Positions 32,386-43,900 of a stretch of 64,000 nucleotides of DNA are shown here, one piece after another. The stretch spans positions 130,151,593-130,215,592 of the forward strand of contig OX638130.1 in NCBI GenBank assembly GCA_951804985.1, in the 5' to 3' direction. This DNA comes from Dryomyza anilis (lineage: Eukaryota; Arthropoda; Insecta; Diptera; Dryomyzidae). The notes beneath the pieces were generated by a model. It worked only from the letters and a program-made list of their open reading frames with translations, was not told the DNA's origin and did not search any database. Within the stretch, counting starts at the first letter, position 1. Every line of letters starts with the position of its first letter. The translations under genes were made by a program, and so were the position numbers.

Positions 32386-33590
32386 TATTGAAAATAAAAG
32401 CGAATGAATGAATTCAGTGAGCATATTTTGCTCAACCTGTAAGTACTGCCATGCTTTGCCATCTGTCGCCCTCAATCTAAATAGCTGCTCATTATCGAGC
32501 ACGCAATTGCGGTGTTAATTATTATGTTGTTCAAACAACTACAAATGGGTTGATGACAACATGATCGCACTTTGGCCGCTCGTTCGTTCGTTCAACTGCT
32601 CGCTCGCTCGTTTGCGCCCGTCCGTTCGTTCGCACACTTGGGCGCATATTTCAGCGCTGATTAATTAACTAATTAATTTTTGAAATATGCGTCACGTGTA
32701 TGTGTGACGTGGCGTTATTCACATGTGTCAACATGTGTGGTTGTGTCTGTGTGTGTGTGCGTGAATAAATAAATAAACTTGAGGCAAACATCATTAAACA
32801 GCAACAACATCAATTAATTCAGTTATAAATACCAACTTTTTATTAATGCCCCATAGTGCATAATGTGCTTACAAAAATAAAAAAATTAAAACCAAAAAAA
32901 ACGACAGCTGTTTAAGCCAATTTCTGCGGCTGTTGTGTGATTTCCATTAAGCGCATTTTGCGTTGTTAACGCGAATCTGCGGCGCGCCAAACGCAGCAGC
33001 GGCCCTCAATAATAACAACATGTAAATGTCCTTCATGTCCTGCCAGTCCAACCAGTCCAGGCAGCTTAACATTGTAAAACGGTTTCTTCGTGAGCTTGAC
33101 ATGTGAGTTCGACTGGAATTTGTGCTGTTTGAAATTTAATTAAAACTAACAAAAAACCAATTTTTTGTTTAAAATTTAACAAAGCTCTTTAAAAATTGCA
33201 CAAACCAAAAAAAAAAACTACTTTAAAATAGTACTTTGAAATAATTCAATTCGTTGATGTTTTAATTGTTCACATTTTACATAATAATAATTGTAATTGT
33301 TTATTTATTTATTTGTTTAATTAACACTTTAGTTCATGTTATTTAGTTTTCGTGTGTGTTAATAATGTTTTAATTGCTTTTGTATTTGCATTTTACTGAT
33401 TTTTTTATGTTTGTTTGTTTGTTGATGTTTCGACCTCATTTACAATATTTACGAAATGAACTACTACACAAATTGATTTTTATTTAATTAAATACTAACG
33501 CGCGCATTTTTAATTAAAAGGCTTTGTTTTCCAATATTTAATTCTATTGTTTTACAATGCATTTAAATATTTAATATGACCTATGCAATG
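32386..33590. other. Unique island, possible conserved regulatory DNA
   Basis: It contains CGTT/CGCT tetranucleotide runs (32580-32632) and a homeodomain-type cluster ATTAATTAACTAATTAATTT (32660-32679). The dyad GCGTCACGTGTATGTGTGACGTGGCG lies at 32690-32715, followed by a TG run (32738-32760). After 33100 it becomes AT-rich. No ORF is supported. A regulatory role is inference from motif density. Confidence 0.35.
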
Positions 33591-33599
33591 GCTGAATTT

Positions 33600-35830
33600 A
33601 TGAGACACACACACCTGAAAAACATGCATCAAATATGTTTGTAAATAATATTCGTATCATTTATGAGCATTATTTCAACATAAAATCATTTAATTTTTGT
33701 ATATTTACGAAGTATATAGAATAATAATTATTCGTTATTTTTACGAAACTCATATGTGAAACTCTTATGCTCAAAATAATTAGTATAAACTGTAAATGCC
33801 GTTGTTGTATATTTACGAAGTTCAGTTTTATAATGTTTTAAAAAATAATTCAAATATACTACAAAAAAAAACATTGTTTATTTACGAAACAGTTTACAAA
33901 TAATATTCTATAATATTGAGAAAATTGTTCATTTAATTCCTTTTTATTTGCCAAATATTTTGTACATTTTAATACTAAACTTTTACAAATTTTTTACTAA
34001 TTAATCATACTCTTACGAAATTTTTCGTATTTAGTTAAAATAGATATTTGTAAATTTGGAAACTATTTTTACAAATCATATTTTATAATATTAAAAAAAT
34101 CCTACGTAAAGCTGGTTTACGAAATATTTTGCATATAAATAAAATAAACTTTTTTATTTTTACGCAATTTTTTACGAGCAATATTTTATAATACAAAATA
34201 TTAAGTAAAAGTGATTTATGAAATTATTCGTATATGGAAAATATGAGGTTTTGTTTATTTATAAAATTGTAACAAATAATATTTGTTTAATATTTGTAAA
34301 AAAATCATTCGTAAATGGAATTCACGGTACATGAAATTAATGAATATTTATATATTTATATATTAAGAATATTTAAATAAGTATTATTGGTCGTAAAACT
34401 TCGTATATTTACAACATTTTTCAGAAATTATTTTTTACGTTTTATTATTTCAAACAAAAATGATTTCGTATATAGCACATACACATTTTTGTATCGAAAA
34501 CAAATAAAACATTTTATTTGGAATTTTTTCATGAATGATGCTAATCTATTTATGTAATTTTTCGTATATAGAAAAAAATGATTTTTTTTATTTATGAAAT
34601 TTTTACGAATTTAGTTTAGTACTAGAAAATCATTCTTAAATGGTATTCACGGTATATGGTATTAATTGACATAATATTAAGGATTTTTAAATAGATATTC
34701 GATATTGCTCGTAAATATAATATTAATTTTATTAATTTACTCAAAAATTATTTCGTATATACACATTTTTGTATATTCACGAAATTTCTACAAAATAAAA
34801 ACATTTTATTTATTTGCGAAAGTTTTATAATTGATTTTCCGAAAATTAATCGACAAAGTTATTCACCAAATAAAATTTTGTATTTTTACGAAATTTATAA
34901 TATTTTTATTTATTAATTCATTAGTTAACTGTATTAACCAATTAATTCCTTTATTATACAAATAAAATATAGTGTTTTTGAATTTTCTTGATGATAAATA
35001 TATTCGGGTTTCCTACGAAATTCATACGCAATAGTTATAAAAATTATTGACAAATATACTTTGGTATAATTACGAAATTTGTACGAAACAAAAAAATCAA
35101 ATATTCGATTACATAAAAATATTTCTAAAGTAATAAAAATACATTTTGTATATATACGAATTTAAAAATCTTAAAAATAAATACGTGTTTGATATTTTGA
35201 CGTTTTAGATGTTATTTTAACTCAATAATGCTAATAAAAAATTGCGTAAAAATATAAAAGTTTACTTTTTTTTACATGCGAAATATTTTGTTAACCAATT
35301 TTACGTAGGATTTTTTTAATATTATAAAATATTATTTGTAAAAATTGTTTCCAAATTTACAAATGTCTAGTTGTACTAAATACGAAAATTTTCGTAAAAC
35401 ATTTTATAGAGATTTTTTTTAATAATTTAGAGTTTGATTAATTAATAAAAAATATTTGTAAAAGTTTAGTTATATATTTACAAAATATTTGACATATTAG
35501 TAAAAAATACATTTTGTATATTTACGATATTATAAAAGTTATAAATAAATGAGCAATTAATGACGATTGAAAACAAAACTGAAAATTTATTTATATATAT
35601 TAATTTCGTAAATATACGAAATAAACTAATACCGCATAACTTTTCTGAAAATGTTATAAATAATGAAAAAAATAGACTCCTTAATTTAACGATTTTTATT
35701 TTATTAAATATACGAATTCAGCATAAAAAAACCACTATAGAACTAAATATAAAAGTTAAGAAATGTGCAAAAACTTACGAAAATCAAATTTACAAAAAAT
35801 ACCTACAAAATAATTGCAGTAATTTGAAAT
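33600..35830. repeat. Large decayed palindrome of ACGAAAT/ATTTCGT-rich DNA
   Basis: The left arm about 33950-34180 reads as the inverse of the right arm about 35228-35495. Both contain ATTTGTAAATTTGGAAAC, TTTTATAATATTAAAAAAAT followed by CCTACGTAAA, and TTTTTACGCAATTTTTTA, in mirrored order. Between the arms a unit near 34301 (ATTCGTAAATGGAATTCACG) repeats directly near 34628 (ATTCTTAAATGGTATTCACG), a ~325-bp spacing. The whole is saturated with TTTACGAAATT words. A 90-codon AT-rich ORF at its right edge is not supported. Confidence 0.75.
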
Positions 35831-36708
35831 AAATGAAATTTAGTCGAATTACGTCTGTCTTATTAGTAACGAATTTATGTGAATTATGTTTCAAGCAATT
35901 TGCGATTGCCTCACACATTTTATGGCATTCTCTATTAGCAGAACTATTTAGGAGTCTGCTTGAAATTCCTTCGTTTTGGCGAATGTCCGTAAATTCGCCA
36001 ACGATTATCATCAGTGATTTCATTTGTGCGTCGCATTGACAGCCGCAGCAAGTGGGGAATTTTTATTTAATTTATGGCTACACAGAAGGCAAAGAATAAA
36101 AATAAAATAGAAACAAAACGAAATGAAACGAAAGAAAATGTCGAGATAACGATAAATCGCCCGGTCACTTTAACGCAGATCAGTTTTACTGAACGTAGAC
36201 AAGTTAATGCGGCTAATACGCAAATTACGCACAGATCTACGTAATTTGGGCATAAGAACGAAATCAAGCCAAGTCGACGAAAATGTTGTCAAATTACGCA
36301 GTAGTAGTTTGTGGTATGCTCTGTCTGTCCGTCTGTCTGTGCGTCCGTGCGATGTGTATTCCGTACGCCAAAAAGCAGACTACGAAATTGAAATGACAAA
36401 TTATTTCCGCCTCTCGCATGCAGATTAAAGACACGCACACAGTCACTCGTTCAGACATTTGTCAATGTATTTAATGCGGACGTTCGAGTCTCCTCCGCTT
36501 CCCAATTGTAGACTGGACGCGCCCTAATTTGTGACAAAATTATTTGCATGATTTTTTGAAGGCCCATAGCAGTGGCACGCCCTGACCAACACTTGTCGAA
36601 AAAAAAGAAACAACACATTCGACTTTGAGCTGTTATCGCGATTTTTCTAATTTTATTTTGAGTGTTTATTTGTTGTGTATTCTTCTTTTTTTTCTCATTT
36701 TTACCTAC

Positions 36709-36714
36709 TTTATT
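36709..36714 (-). terminator. Candidate poly(A) signal for the minus-strand exon
   Basis: AATAAA on the minus strand lies 66 bp past the TGA at 36780-36782. It is meaningful only if that exon is real. Confidence 0.25.
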
Positions 36715-36779
36715 AAGGTTGACATTTTCGCAACGGTAACGCCTTAAGCGGCTGCCCCCACCATCCGAGCCACATCGCA

Positions 36780-36914
36780 TCAATTCGAACTGTCAGCGCG
36801 TCGTAAATATTTAATAATTCCAGTGGTGGTGAGTTCCCCATCGACAGCCCCACCCACTAGGGCCTTTCCTTTCTTTGTGTTGCGATAATTCCGCATGTAG
36901 ATGGCGCTGTTTGC
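36780..36914 (-). CDS. Candidate terminal exon (low confidence)
   Basis: On the minus strand a strong acceptor (TTTTATTTTATTTATTCAAA then TTACAG, 36915-36940) opens into a frame that begins ANSAIYMRNYRNTKKGKALV and stops at TGA (36780-36782) after 44 residues. AATAAA follows at 36709-36714 on the same strand. The product is basic with no recognised domain. A 44-codon open frame in balanced DNA has a real chance of arising by accident, so this is a candidate only. Confidence 0.33.
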   Translation of the reverse strand, partial: ANSAIYMRNYRNTKKGKALVGGAVDGELTTTGIIKYLRRADSSN

Positions 36915-37200
36915 CTGTAATTTGAATAAATAAAATAAAAATGTTTGATGGCAAATGGTAAATGGTAAAGGCCAAAAGGCATTCGCCTGTAATGGATCGT
37001 TATGGGGAATTTTATTTAACAACTTACTAATGACTTTGAAGGCGCAGCCGGAAGTCGTTGGACTCTCAACTCGTTCGTTCGTTCGTCGCATTGGGACCGT
37101 GTGTATGGGGCATAATGGGACAGACAGCAGGGCAAATAGGTGGGCGGTTGGTTAGGTGCATGAAGCTCAGAATACTGTTGAATTATTTATGTTATTAAAA

Positions 37201-38302
37201 ATTAATGCTAAAAATTTAATGGCACAGTTTATTGGTATTTAGTGCAAATATTTGTGTTAAAGGCTGCTTATTATTTACGAGATTCTCGAGTGCGGTACGA
37301 TTCTATTATGTCGTGGTTAAGAGCATTTATGAATATACTTGGAGTATACATTTTGAAAAGGACCATATAGGTACATAAAAGTAAACTAGGCCTTGTCACA
37401 AAAGTGCGCTCTTAAACAAAATATATAAAATATTCCTTTTTTACCTATTTCTTATAGATAATAATGTGTTAACATAATTTATTCAGTTTGCGGTTATATT
37501 ATGACAATTTAATTGTTATTGACAGCGATACTTTTGCGAACTGCACCTTTTTAAGCCCATTAATTGACGCTTTGACCCATTAAAAGTTTTGAAATAATTA
37601 ATTATGAAACTTCTGCTGCCTGTTAAAAGTAATACAAAAATTGCGGAAATACTGTTTTAAATATTTTAGCAGGTCTTAGAGGCTTTTAAGTTCGTACTAC
37701 GTGGTTTTGGTTTTAGTTACGGGTTAAAGAAATTATAACACTACTCTAGAAAAGGAAAAAAAAAAATGCTAAGAATATCTTATACAGAATTCACAAATGC
37801 TGATTATGACAGTTTTTGTCGTATTACGTTCATGACGTTCTTATGAAAATGGCAGTCGAAATTTTTGGCTCTTTTACGAATTTTTCAAAATTGTTTGTCC
37901 GGAAAAAATGTTTGAAAAATAAACACTCCGAAAAAAAAATTTTAAAAAACATAATTTAAAAATTACGGATAATAAATTTTTATAATTTCCCGAAAAATTT
38001 GTTTTCAAACCTTTTTTTTTTTTATTGCTAAAAAAAGGTACTTTTCTCTCGCTGTTCGAGTGTTACCGAAATTTTTCATATATAAAGGATTCTCGTAGAC
38101 CGAAATCGATATTCCATTCAGTTTTTTTAGATTTATGAATAATACTATTTTATTTTTTTTATTGTTTAAAATATGTCTTTTTTTAGTATTCAATTCTTTC
38201 TAATGATATAAAAGAACATATTTTATGATTCTTCAGGACATATTTCCATCAAAATAACCAACTTTTGCAATCGGTTCTACATTTAAAAGAACATATTTCA
38301 AA
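37201..38302. other. AT-rich spacer
   Basis: No family repeat or gene recognised. A runs occur at 37756-37768 and T runs at 38012-38023. Confidence 0.3.
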
Positions 38303-39298
38303 ACTAGCTGGACCCGTGCATGACTCGTGCAGAGATTTTGTGAATGTAAGGATATGGAGCAATTTTATTAATATAAAAAAAAATATTATTTATATCAGGG
38401 ACCTGTGGGCGTTTTTTGTATTGGTTTTATAAATATAGTAACAAAAACAAAAATAATTCTCCGCCAACAACTTTTCTCAAAGACAATTCTTTCTCAGACT
38501 GTGTTTCTTCCTCAATTCTTCCTCATAGAACGCTTTCCCGTAGAATTCTTTCCGGTAGATTTTTGCCCGTAGAGTTTTCCAAGTAGAAGTTTTTGTATGG
38601 TGAATTATATTGTGGTGAATTTCAGTGTGGTGAATTTAAGTGTGGTGAATTTTATTGTGGTGAGTTTTAGTGTGGTGAGTTTTAGTGTGGTAAATTTTAG
38701 TGTGGTAAATTTTATTGTGGTGAGTTTTAGTGTGTTGAGTTTTAGTATGGTGAATTTTAGTGTGATGAATTTTGGTGTGGTGGGTGATTTTAAAGAACTT
38801 GAGGTGGTTGTTACTCTGGTATCTTTGCTTTTGTTTTTGTTTTTATTTTTGTGTTTGCTTTTATGTTTTTGCTTTGGAGTTTTTCGTTTGTTTTTGTTTT
38901 TTCTTTTGTTTTTGCTTTGCTTTTGAGTTTTTGTGTTTTTGCTTTTGTTTATGTTTTATTGCTTTTGTTTGTGTCTTTGATTTTGTTTTTATTTTTATGT
39001 TTGATTTTTGCTTTTGTTTTTGTGTTTTTGTATATTATTTTTGTATTTGAGTTTTTTTGTTTCAACTTCTTAGCTTGCGTATGTGTCGATTAATGTCGTT
39101 TTAAAAGTTAAGATTGTATGGAAGGTGCCACGCACCTTTGTACAATTCCGCCCATATATAGCCTATAACACCCTCCGGACTCCATAGTATCCTGGTGCGA
39201 AATTTCAATCAAATCGGTTCAGCTGTTTAGACGTGATGCTGGAACAAACGGACAGACAGACCGAGAGACGGACTACGAGTTTTATATATATAGATTAG
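38303..39298 (+). mobile_element. ACTAGC-ended element with arrays, fullest copy C
   Basis: It starts ACTAGCTGGACCCGTGCATG and ends GTTTTATATATATAGATTAG. Order inside: 5' unique part, inverted TCTACGGGGAAGAAT array (38455-38590), inverted ACTAAAACTCACCAC array (38597-38785), the GAGGTGGTTGTTACTCTGGT block, and a TTGCTTTTGTTTTTG-type low-complexity tract (38820-39060). It closes with a CAATCAAATCGGTTCAGCTG module and (GACA)n (39251-39278). It gives the full layout against which copies A, B and D are truncated or rearranged. ORFs over it are repeat artefacts. Confidence 0.75.
38597..38785. repeat. Inverted 15-bp array (GTGGTGAATTTTAGT unit)
   Basis: About twelve units of GTGGTGA(A/G)TTTTAGT. 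This is the reverse complement of the arrays at 24902 and 32037. Confidence 0.9.
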
Positions 39299-39394
39299 AG
39301 CTGATACCAGAATGTAGACATTGGCATCGTAACCATAACTATTACCGAAACCATTATATAAAAATCAGAAATAAACCGATTTTCAAAATAATAT

Positions 39395-39648
39395 TTTTCA
39401 GTCAATTTTATACGTAGTTTAAACTAATTTTAACCTACCGATGTCGGTGGGCTAAACTGCGTTTAAACTCTCAATGTTTTCGATAGAAATTGTGTGATGC
39501 TCTCTTTACGCTCTGCAGCCCATAATTGCAGCCCGATAATTCGTTGACATTAGCCGGTGCTATATTTCAAAAACTGCGCGAATAGTTAAACTACGTGAGA
39601 CTTTTAAGTAAACGTAGTTTAAACTAAGTTTAAACTATCACTGAAAAA
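39395..39648. mobile_element. TTTTTCAGT-ended MITE rich in TAGTTTAAACTA
   Basis: The left end TTTTTCAGTCAATTTTATAC and inverted right end TTTTTCAGTGATAGTTTAAA share TTTTTCAGT, and ACGTAGTTTAAACTAA occurs near both ends (39412 and 39612). It sits between stretches rich in AACCGAAACC words (39330-39380 and 39700-39750), perhaps one older repeat it split. Only one copy is in the window. Confidence 0.6.
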
Positions 39649-39984
39649 CTGGCCCTTATGGTGTAAACTGTAAATTATTCGATTTGTTGTTCATAATGAC
39701 GAATCGAAACCGTTGCGTTATAAAACGTAAAACCGAAACCAAAACAAGGGAGAATACCTAGTTAAACCCGTTATTCGTAAAGGTTTCAATATCTAGTTAA
39801 ACTTTTTTGTATTAATTAAATCTTTAATATTATAAAAAATTAAAAATAATCTGAAAAAAATTAAATTTTTGATATATAAATCACAACATCATTAAAACAT
39901 CTGTAATATGTTATTATAAAGAGTGACTGAAGAGGATCTCATATTTTAATTGATTTTTTGAACGTTAAGTATTAATTTGTCAAA
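39649..39984. other. AT-rich spacer
   Basis: No gene recognised; it contains AACCGAAACC words near 39750. Confidence 0.3.
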
Positions 39985-40242
39985 AACACTATTTTACCTA
40001 AAGGTATTTCTTTACACCCAACAAAAAAAATCCATCCAATCCCATTAAAATTGGTCAATAGGACAATTATTGATTTAATAGTATACAAAAAATAAGTCTT
40101 TTCATATAAACAATGTCATGGTATTTTTTAATATTTAATGGTATTTTCCGATTAAAATAATAATTTAACCTATTGATTATTTTTAATAGTAAACCACTAT
40201 GGTTTATATAGTATTTTTTCTGTGTGTAGGTAAAATAGTGTT
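39985..40242. repeat. 16-bp inverted repeat with a MITE between its arms
   Basis: AACACTATTTTACCTA (39985-40000) is perfectly inverted at 40227-40242 (TAGGTAAAATAGTGTT). The MITE at 40015-40226 occupies the space between them, so an older hairpin or MITE was probably opened by the insertion. Confidence 0.65.
40013..40228 (+). mobile_element. CACCCA..-ended MITE with TA duplication, copy 2
   Basis: Element 40015-40226 is flanked by TA. It aligns with 29792-30010 along its length, for example ATTAAAATTGGTCAATAGGA and TAATTTAACCTATTGATTA, with short indels. Right end GTATTTTTTCTGTGTG. Confidence 0.82.
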
Positions 40243-42499
40243 GAGTAGAGTAATTACCATTTTAATTTATTTATTTATTGCCATGATTTATAAATTTCGC
40301 ATAACATATTCTGTATGAAAATATATTTTTTTTTCGTTAGGGAAATTATCATTCATGTATAAATTCTGTATATTAAAAGCTAAATACAAGTTACAAATAT
40401 TAATGCCACTTTATTTCATGTTCTCTAGCAAAGAAATACATCTGAAGAACTTGCATAACCTTTGGCGTACTGTTGCCTTTGACTTAAATTAGTTCTACAT
40501 TTATTTTTCTTAATTTTCAAATTAAAAATGCACATCCTCGTATTACAAATGAATTTCCTTAAATTTCACAATTAAATTTAAATTTGCCAATTAAACATTT
40601 TTGAGAATTGCTCTATTTAAAGAAAGGAAATAGAAATTATTTCCACATAAAAACCCATGCGTATTGTATTATCTTGCCTTAACCAAGTCATAACCGTAGG
40701 GTATACAACCAAAAGACCCGTTTTTTTTTCCCCAGTTGATTGTCGTCTTTTAATTAGTCAAGATTTTTGGTTATGTTTTTCTTTTTGCTCCCCAAAGATG
40801 CTGTATTTTTTTGCATCCCCTTTTTTAAAGAACCTTGGCTCCGTTGAACAGACCAAAATGCTAAAATGTACAACATTTAATTAGAGCGCAGAAGAAACTT
40901 ATTGTGCGGCGAAAAAAAGGCATTGGGGGAAAAAAGCAACACCGACACTTTTAACAAAAAGTATTTAATGCACGTGATAATTAGGCTTACTTAAATGATT
41001 AGAAATGCAAAGAAAATGCTAAATTATTTTGTAATTTCTGAATTATTTTTGCTTCTTTTCTTTTTGGACTTGGGTCTCAACACAGTTTACACAGTTTTTC
41101 ACTCAAATAGCCAGTCGTAATTACAGTCAATCACAGTGTCTGGTAGGAATTTATGGTGGACATCAATGTCGAAACCCTTTTTGGTTTTTTTACATTTTAT
41201 TGAAGGGTACTTTTTCATGAGTTGATGACAGTTTTAGGGCGTAATTTATAACGGAGCGATTTTCGCATTTCGAAGGCCACATGGTAGCCAAAAGTATGAT
41301 ATATATTTAATTTAAAATAATTAAAACATGCTTAATTTTTTTTCAGTCTAATGAAATAAAGTTCTATTTTGTTTTTTTAATTAAAATGTTTCTAAATTAG
41401 AGAATTAGTTTTACGCTAAAACAAATTTAAATTTTACGCCAAAATCTCATTTGAAACTGTCAAAACATTTGCAAGCAATTTTGCTGCATTTTTCATGCTG
41501 GTTTGCAGTGGATTTTTTGTTTTGTTTTTTTTTTTTTTTTGACACTAAAACGTTTATTTCATTTTGCAGTCTCGCATACAGTTCAACAAGTATTTTTCAT
41601 TAAGTCCTCAGCTGCATGAGGCAGACTGACCATAAATTACAGCAGCCAATGTTTTTTTTGGAACGCTTAAATGTCTGATTTGAGTCGCATGCATAAAATT
41701 AAAATCTAAGCAAACAAATAAATGATAGTGTTTAAAATTGTAGAATTGTTTGTGCAAAATAAAATTGTTTACTATTTTTAATTAAATACTGTCGATTTAA
41801 AGATAAAAATCTATAATTTTGTTGCTCATACGACATGTGGGACTGTGCGTTTTTTTAATTTAATTTACTTTAATTTTATTTTAATTACATTTAAATTTAT
41901 TTCTTTTAATAAGAAATTTTGGAAAATGACGTTAATCAAATGTAAATAATTTGAATATTTATCAAAATGTAGTTTTCATCGACAACATGTAGCATTCAAC
42001 AACCAAATTATATTTTCATCAGATATTAAAGTTTTATTAGTCAAAATTGATTTAAACAAAAATAATATTATTTTACATCAATTTTTCATTAAAAATTCAA
42101 AAATTCGTCCACAAATTCAATGTTTTATAAAGTGTTTAAATCATGTGTAAAACTTTAAAATGTCATCAAAAATAAAATAAAAATTTTTCAGAAAATTTTT
42201 TTTTTAATAAGTTAAAAATTCATCAAAATTAAAATTTTTATCAAAAGTTAATTTTTTTTTATAAAAAACATGTTTCAAATTTGTATATGAAAATGTTCGT
42301 ACACAAAGTAGATTTTCTAAGGAGCATCGGTTTATCGTAAAGCATTATATTTTGCAAAAATTTTAAAATTTATTTTAAAACTAATATTTTTCCCGGACAG
42401 CGCAAGGATGTTCTTTTTTTTATGTCTTTTATACAATTTTTTAAGTATAGCAGTTAACTGTCTACTATTTACTGAAGAAAATGAAGTGCAGTAACAAAA
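40243..42499. other. AT-rich unique spacer
   Basis: No repeat family or gene recognised. A 75-codon ORF at 40657-40884 has no domain. A splice-like acceptor occurs at 41560-41569 (see findings). Confidence 0.35.
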
Positions 42500-43660
42500 A
42501 TATTTAATGAAAAAAAAAATGCTTTTCTTAATCGAAATGAGGCTTTATTTGGGTTTTTTTTCCTCGATTTTCTTAAATTTTATTTTTAGACTTTTTATAC
42601 TTTTGTCGTCGTGCATTTACTTTTGTTTAATTTTTTTTATTTTGTATTATTACTCATTTTATTTTTATTTTTGTGGTTATCTTATATTTTCATTTTCTTT
42701 TTGTTTTATTTTTATTAATGTTTTTTATTATTTTTTTTTTTTATTTTTTGTGTTTTTTTTTGCTTTGGGTTACTTTTTATGATTGGTTTTTTACTTTTAC
42801 ATTGTCTTTGTGTTTTTATTTTTTATTTGCGTTTGCATTTTTGTTTTTACATTTTTTTTTTTTGATTTTACATGTCTGATTTGTTTTGTGTTTTTTTTGG
42901 TGTTTTTCCTTTTCCGTTTGATTTTGGTTTTATTTGCGTATTTATTTTGTATGTATTTTTACTTTTGTTTTTGCGTTTTCGATATTAAATTTCGTCTTTG
43001 CTTTTGTTTTTGGGTTTGTGTTTTTGGCGTTTTTTTTTGTTTGTTTTCTTTTGTTTGTTTTCTTTTTTGTTTTGGTTTTCTTTTTGTGCTTGTTTTTACA
43101 TTTACTTTCATTTTGCCTTAGTGTTTTTTTATTTTTTATTTGCGTTTAAATTTTTGTTTTTAAATTTTTTTATTTTGGTTTTATATTTCTGATTATGTTG
43201 TATGTCTTTGCTTTTGATTTGCATTTTTCCTTATTTTTGTTTTTATTGTTTTTGTTTTCATATTAAAATTTAGTTTTTTCCCTTGTTTGTATTTGTATTT
43301 GTGTTTTTGCATTTGTTTTTGATATTAATTTTCGTGTTTGCTTTTGTTTTTGCGTTTTTTTGTGTTCTTTTAGAGAGACTGCATGTCAAAAAAAAAAACA
43401 AAACCAAAAAAAAAAAAAAAACTAAATTTGTTTTTTTTTGATTTTGTGATTTTGTTGTTTTTACATTTTTGTAATTGTGATTTTGCTATTGTTTATGGGT
43501 TTTTGCTTTTATTTCTCGTTTTGTTTTTGTGATTTTGCTGATATGGGTTTGCTTGTATTTTAGTGTTTTGCATTCGTTTTAATTTTAATTTTTGTTTTCG
43601 CTTTCATTTTTTTTTTGTTTAACTTTGTTTTTGTGATTTTGCGTGTGTTTGTATACAATT
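42500..43660 (+). repeat. T-rich (TTTTG/TTTTTG)n low-complexity tract
   Basis: Over 1.1 kb the plus strand is almost purely T with G and sparse A/C, in TTTTTG, TTTGCTTTTG and TTTTTATTTTTG units. It includes one short strand flip to A-rich DNA at 43390-43421. All overlapping ORFs are Phe/Leu/Val-rich artefacts. A smaller tract of the same flavour lies at 38820-39060. Confidence 0.85.
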
Positions 43661-43900
43661 GTGAAATTTCTCCAAATAGTAAAAGTTATATGCAAATTCA
43701 TAATAACCAAAGTAAAAAATTAAATGTAAATTAAAATATAATTTTTAAAAACGAAGTACTTACAAAGAGTAAAATTGAATCGTAACATACTAAAATTTAT
43801 TTTTTTTTTTTGAAAACTATTAAATTAGATATATATTAGATATATATTTAACCAAATTTCAAATTAATTTTAAAATTCAACATAAATAAAAACATAATGT
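43661..43900. other. AT-rich spacer
   Basis: Nothing recognised. Confidence 0.3.

Larger units (their letters stand above)
35831..37200. other. Unique, GC-richer island
   Basis: Composition is clearly more balanced. It includes a GTCY tract (36320-36345) and a CGTTCGTT run (37072-37085). Several short ORFs overlap on both strands; one minus-strand segment (36780-36914) has splice and poly(A) context and is listed separately. Confidence 0.4.

Noticed and set aside
42507..43192. Overlapping hydrophobic ORFs that look like multi-pass membrane proteins
   Set aside because: They are translations of a T/G-rich low-complexity tract, and several frames are open at once with the same character.
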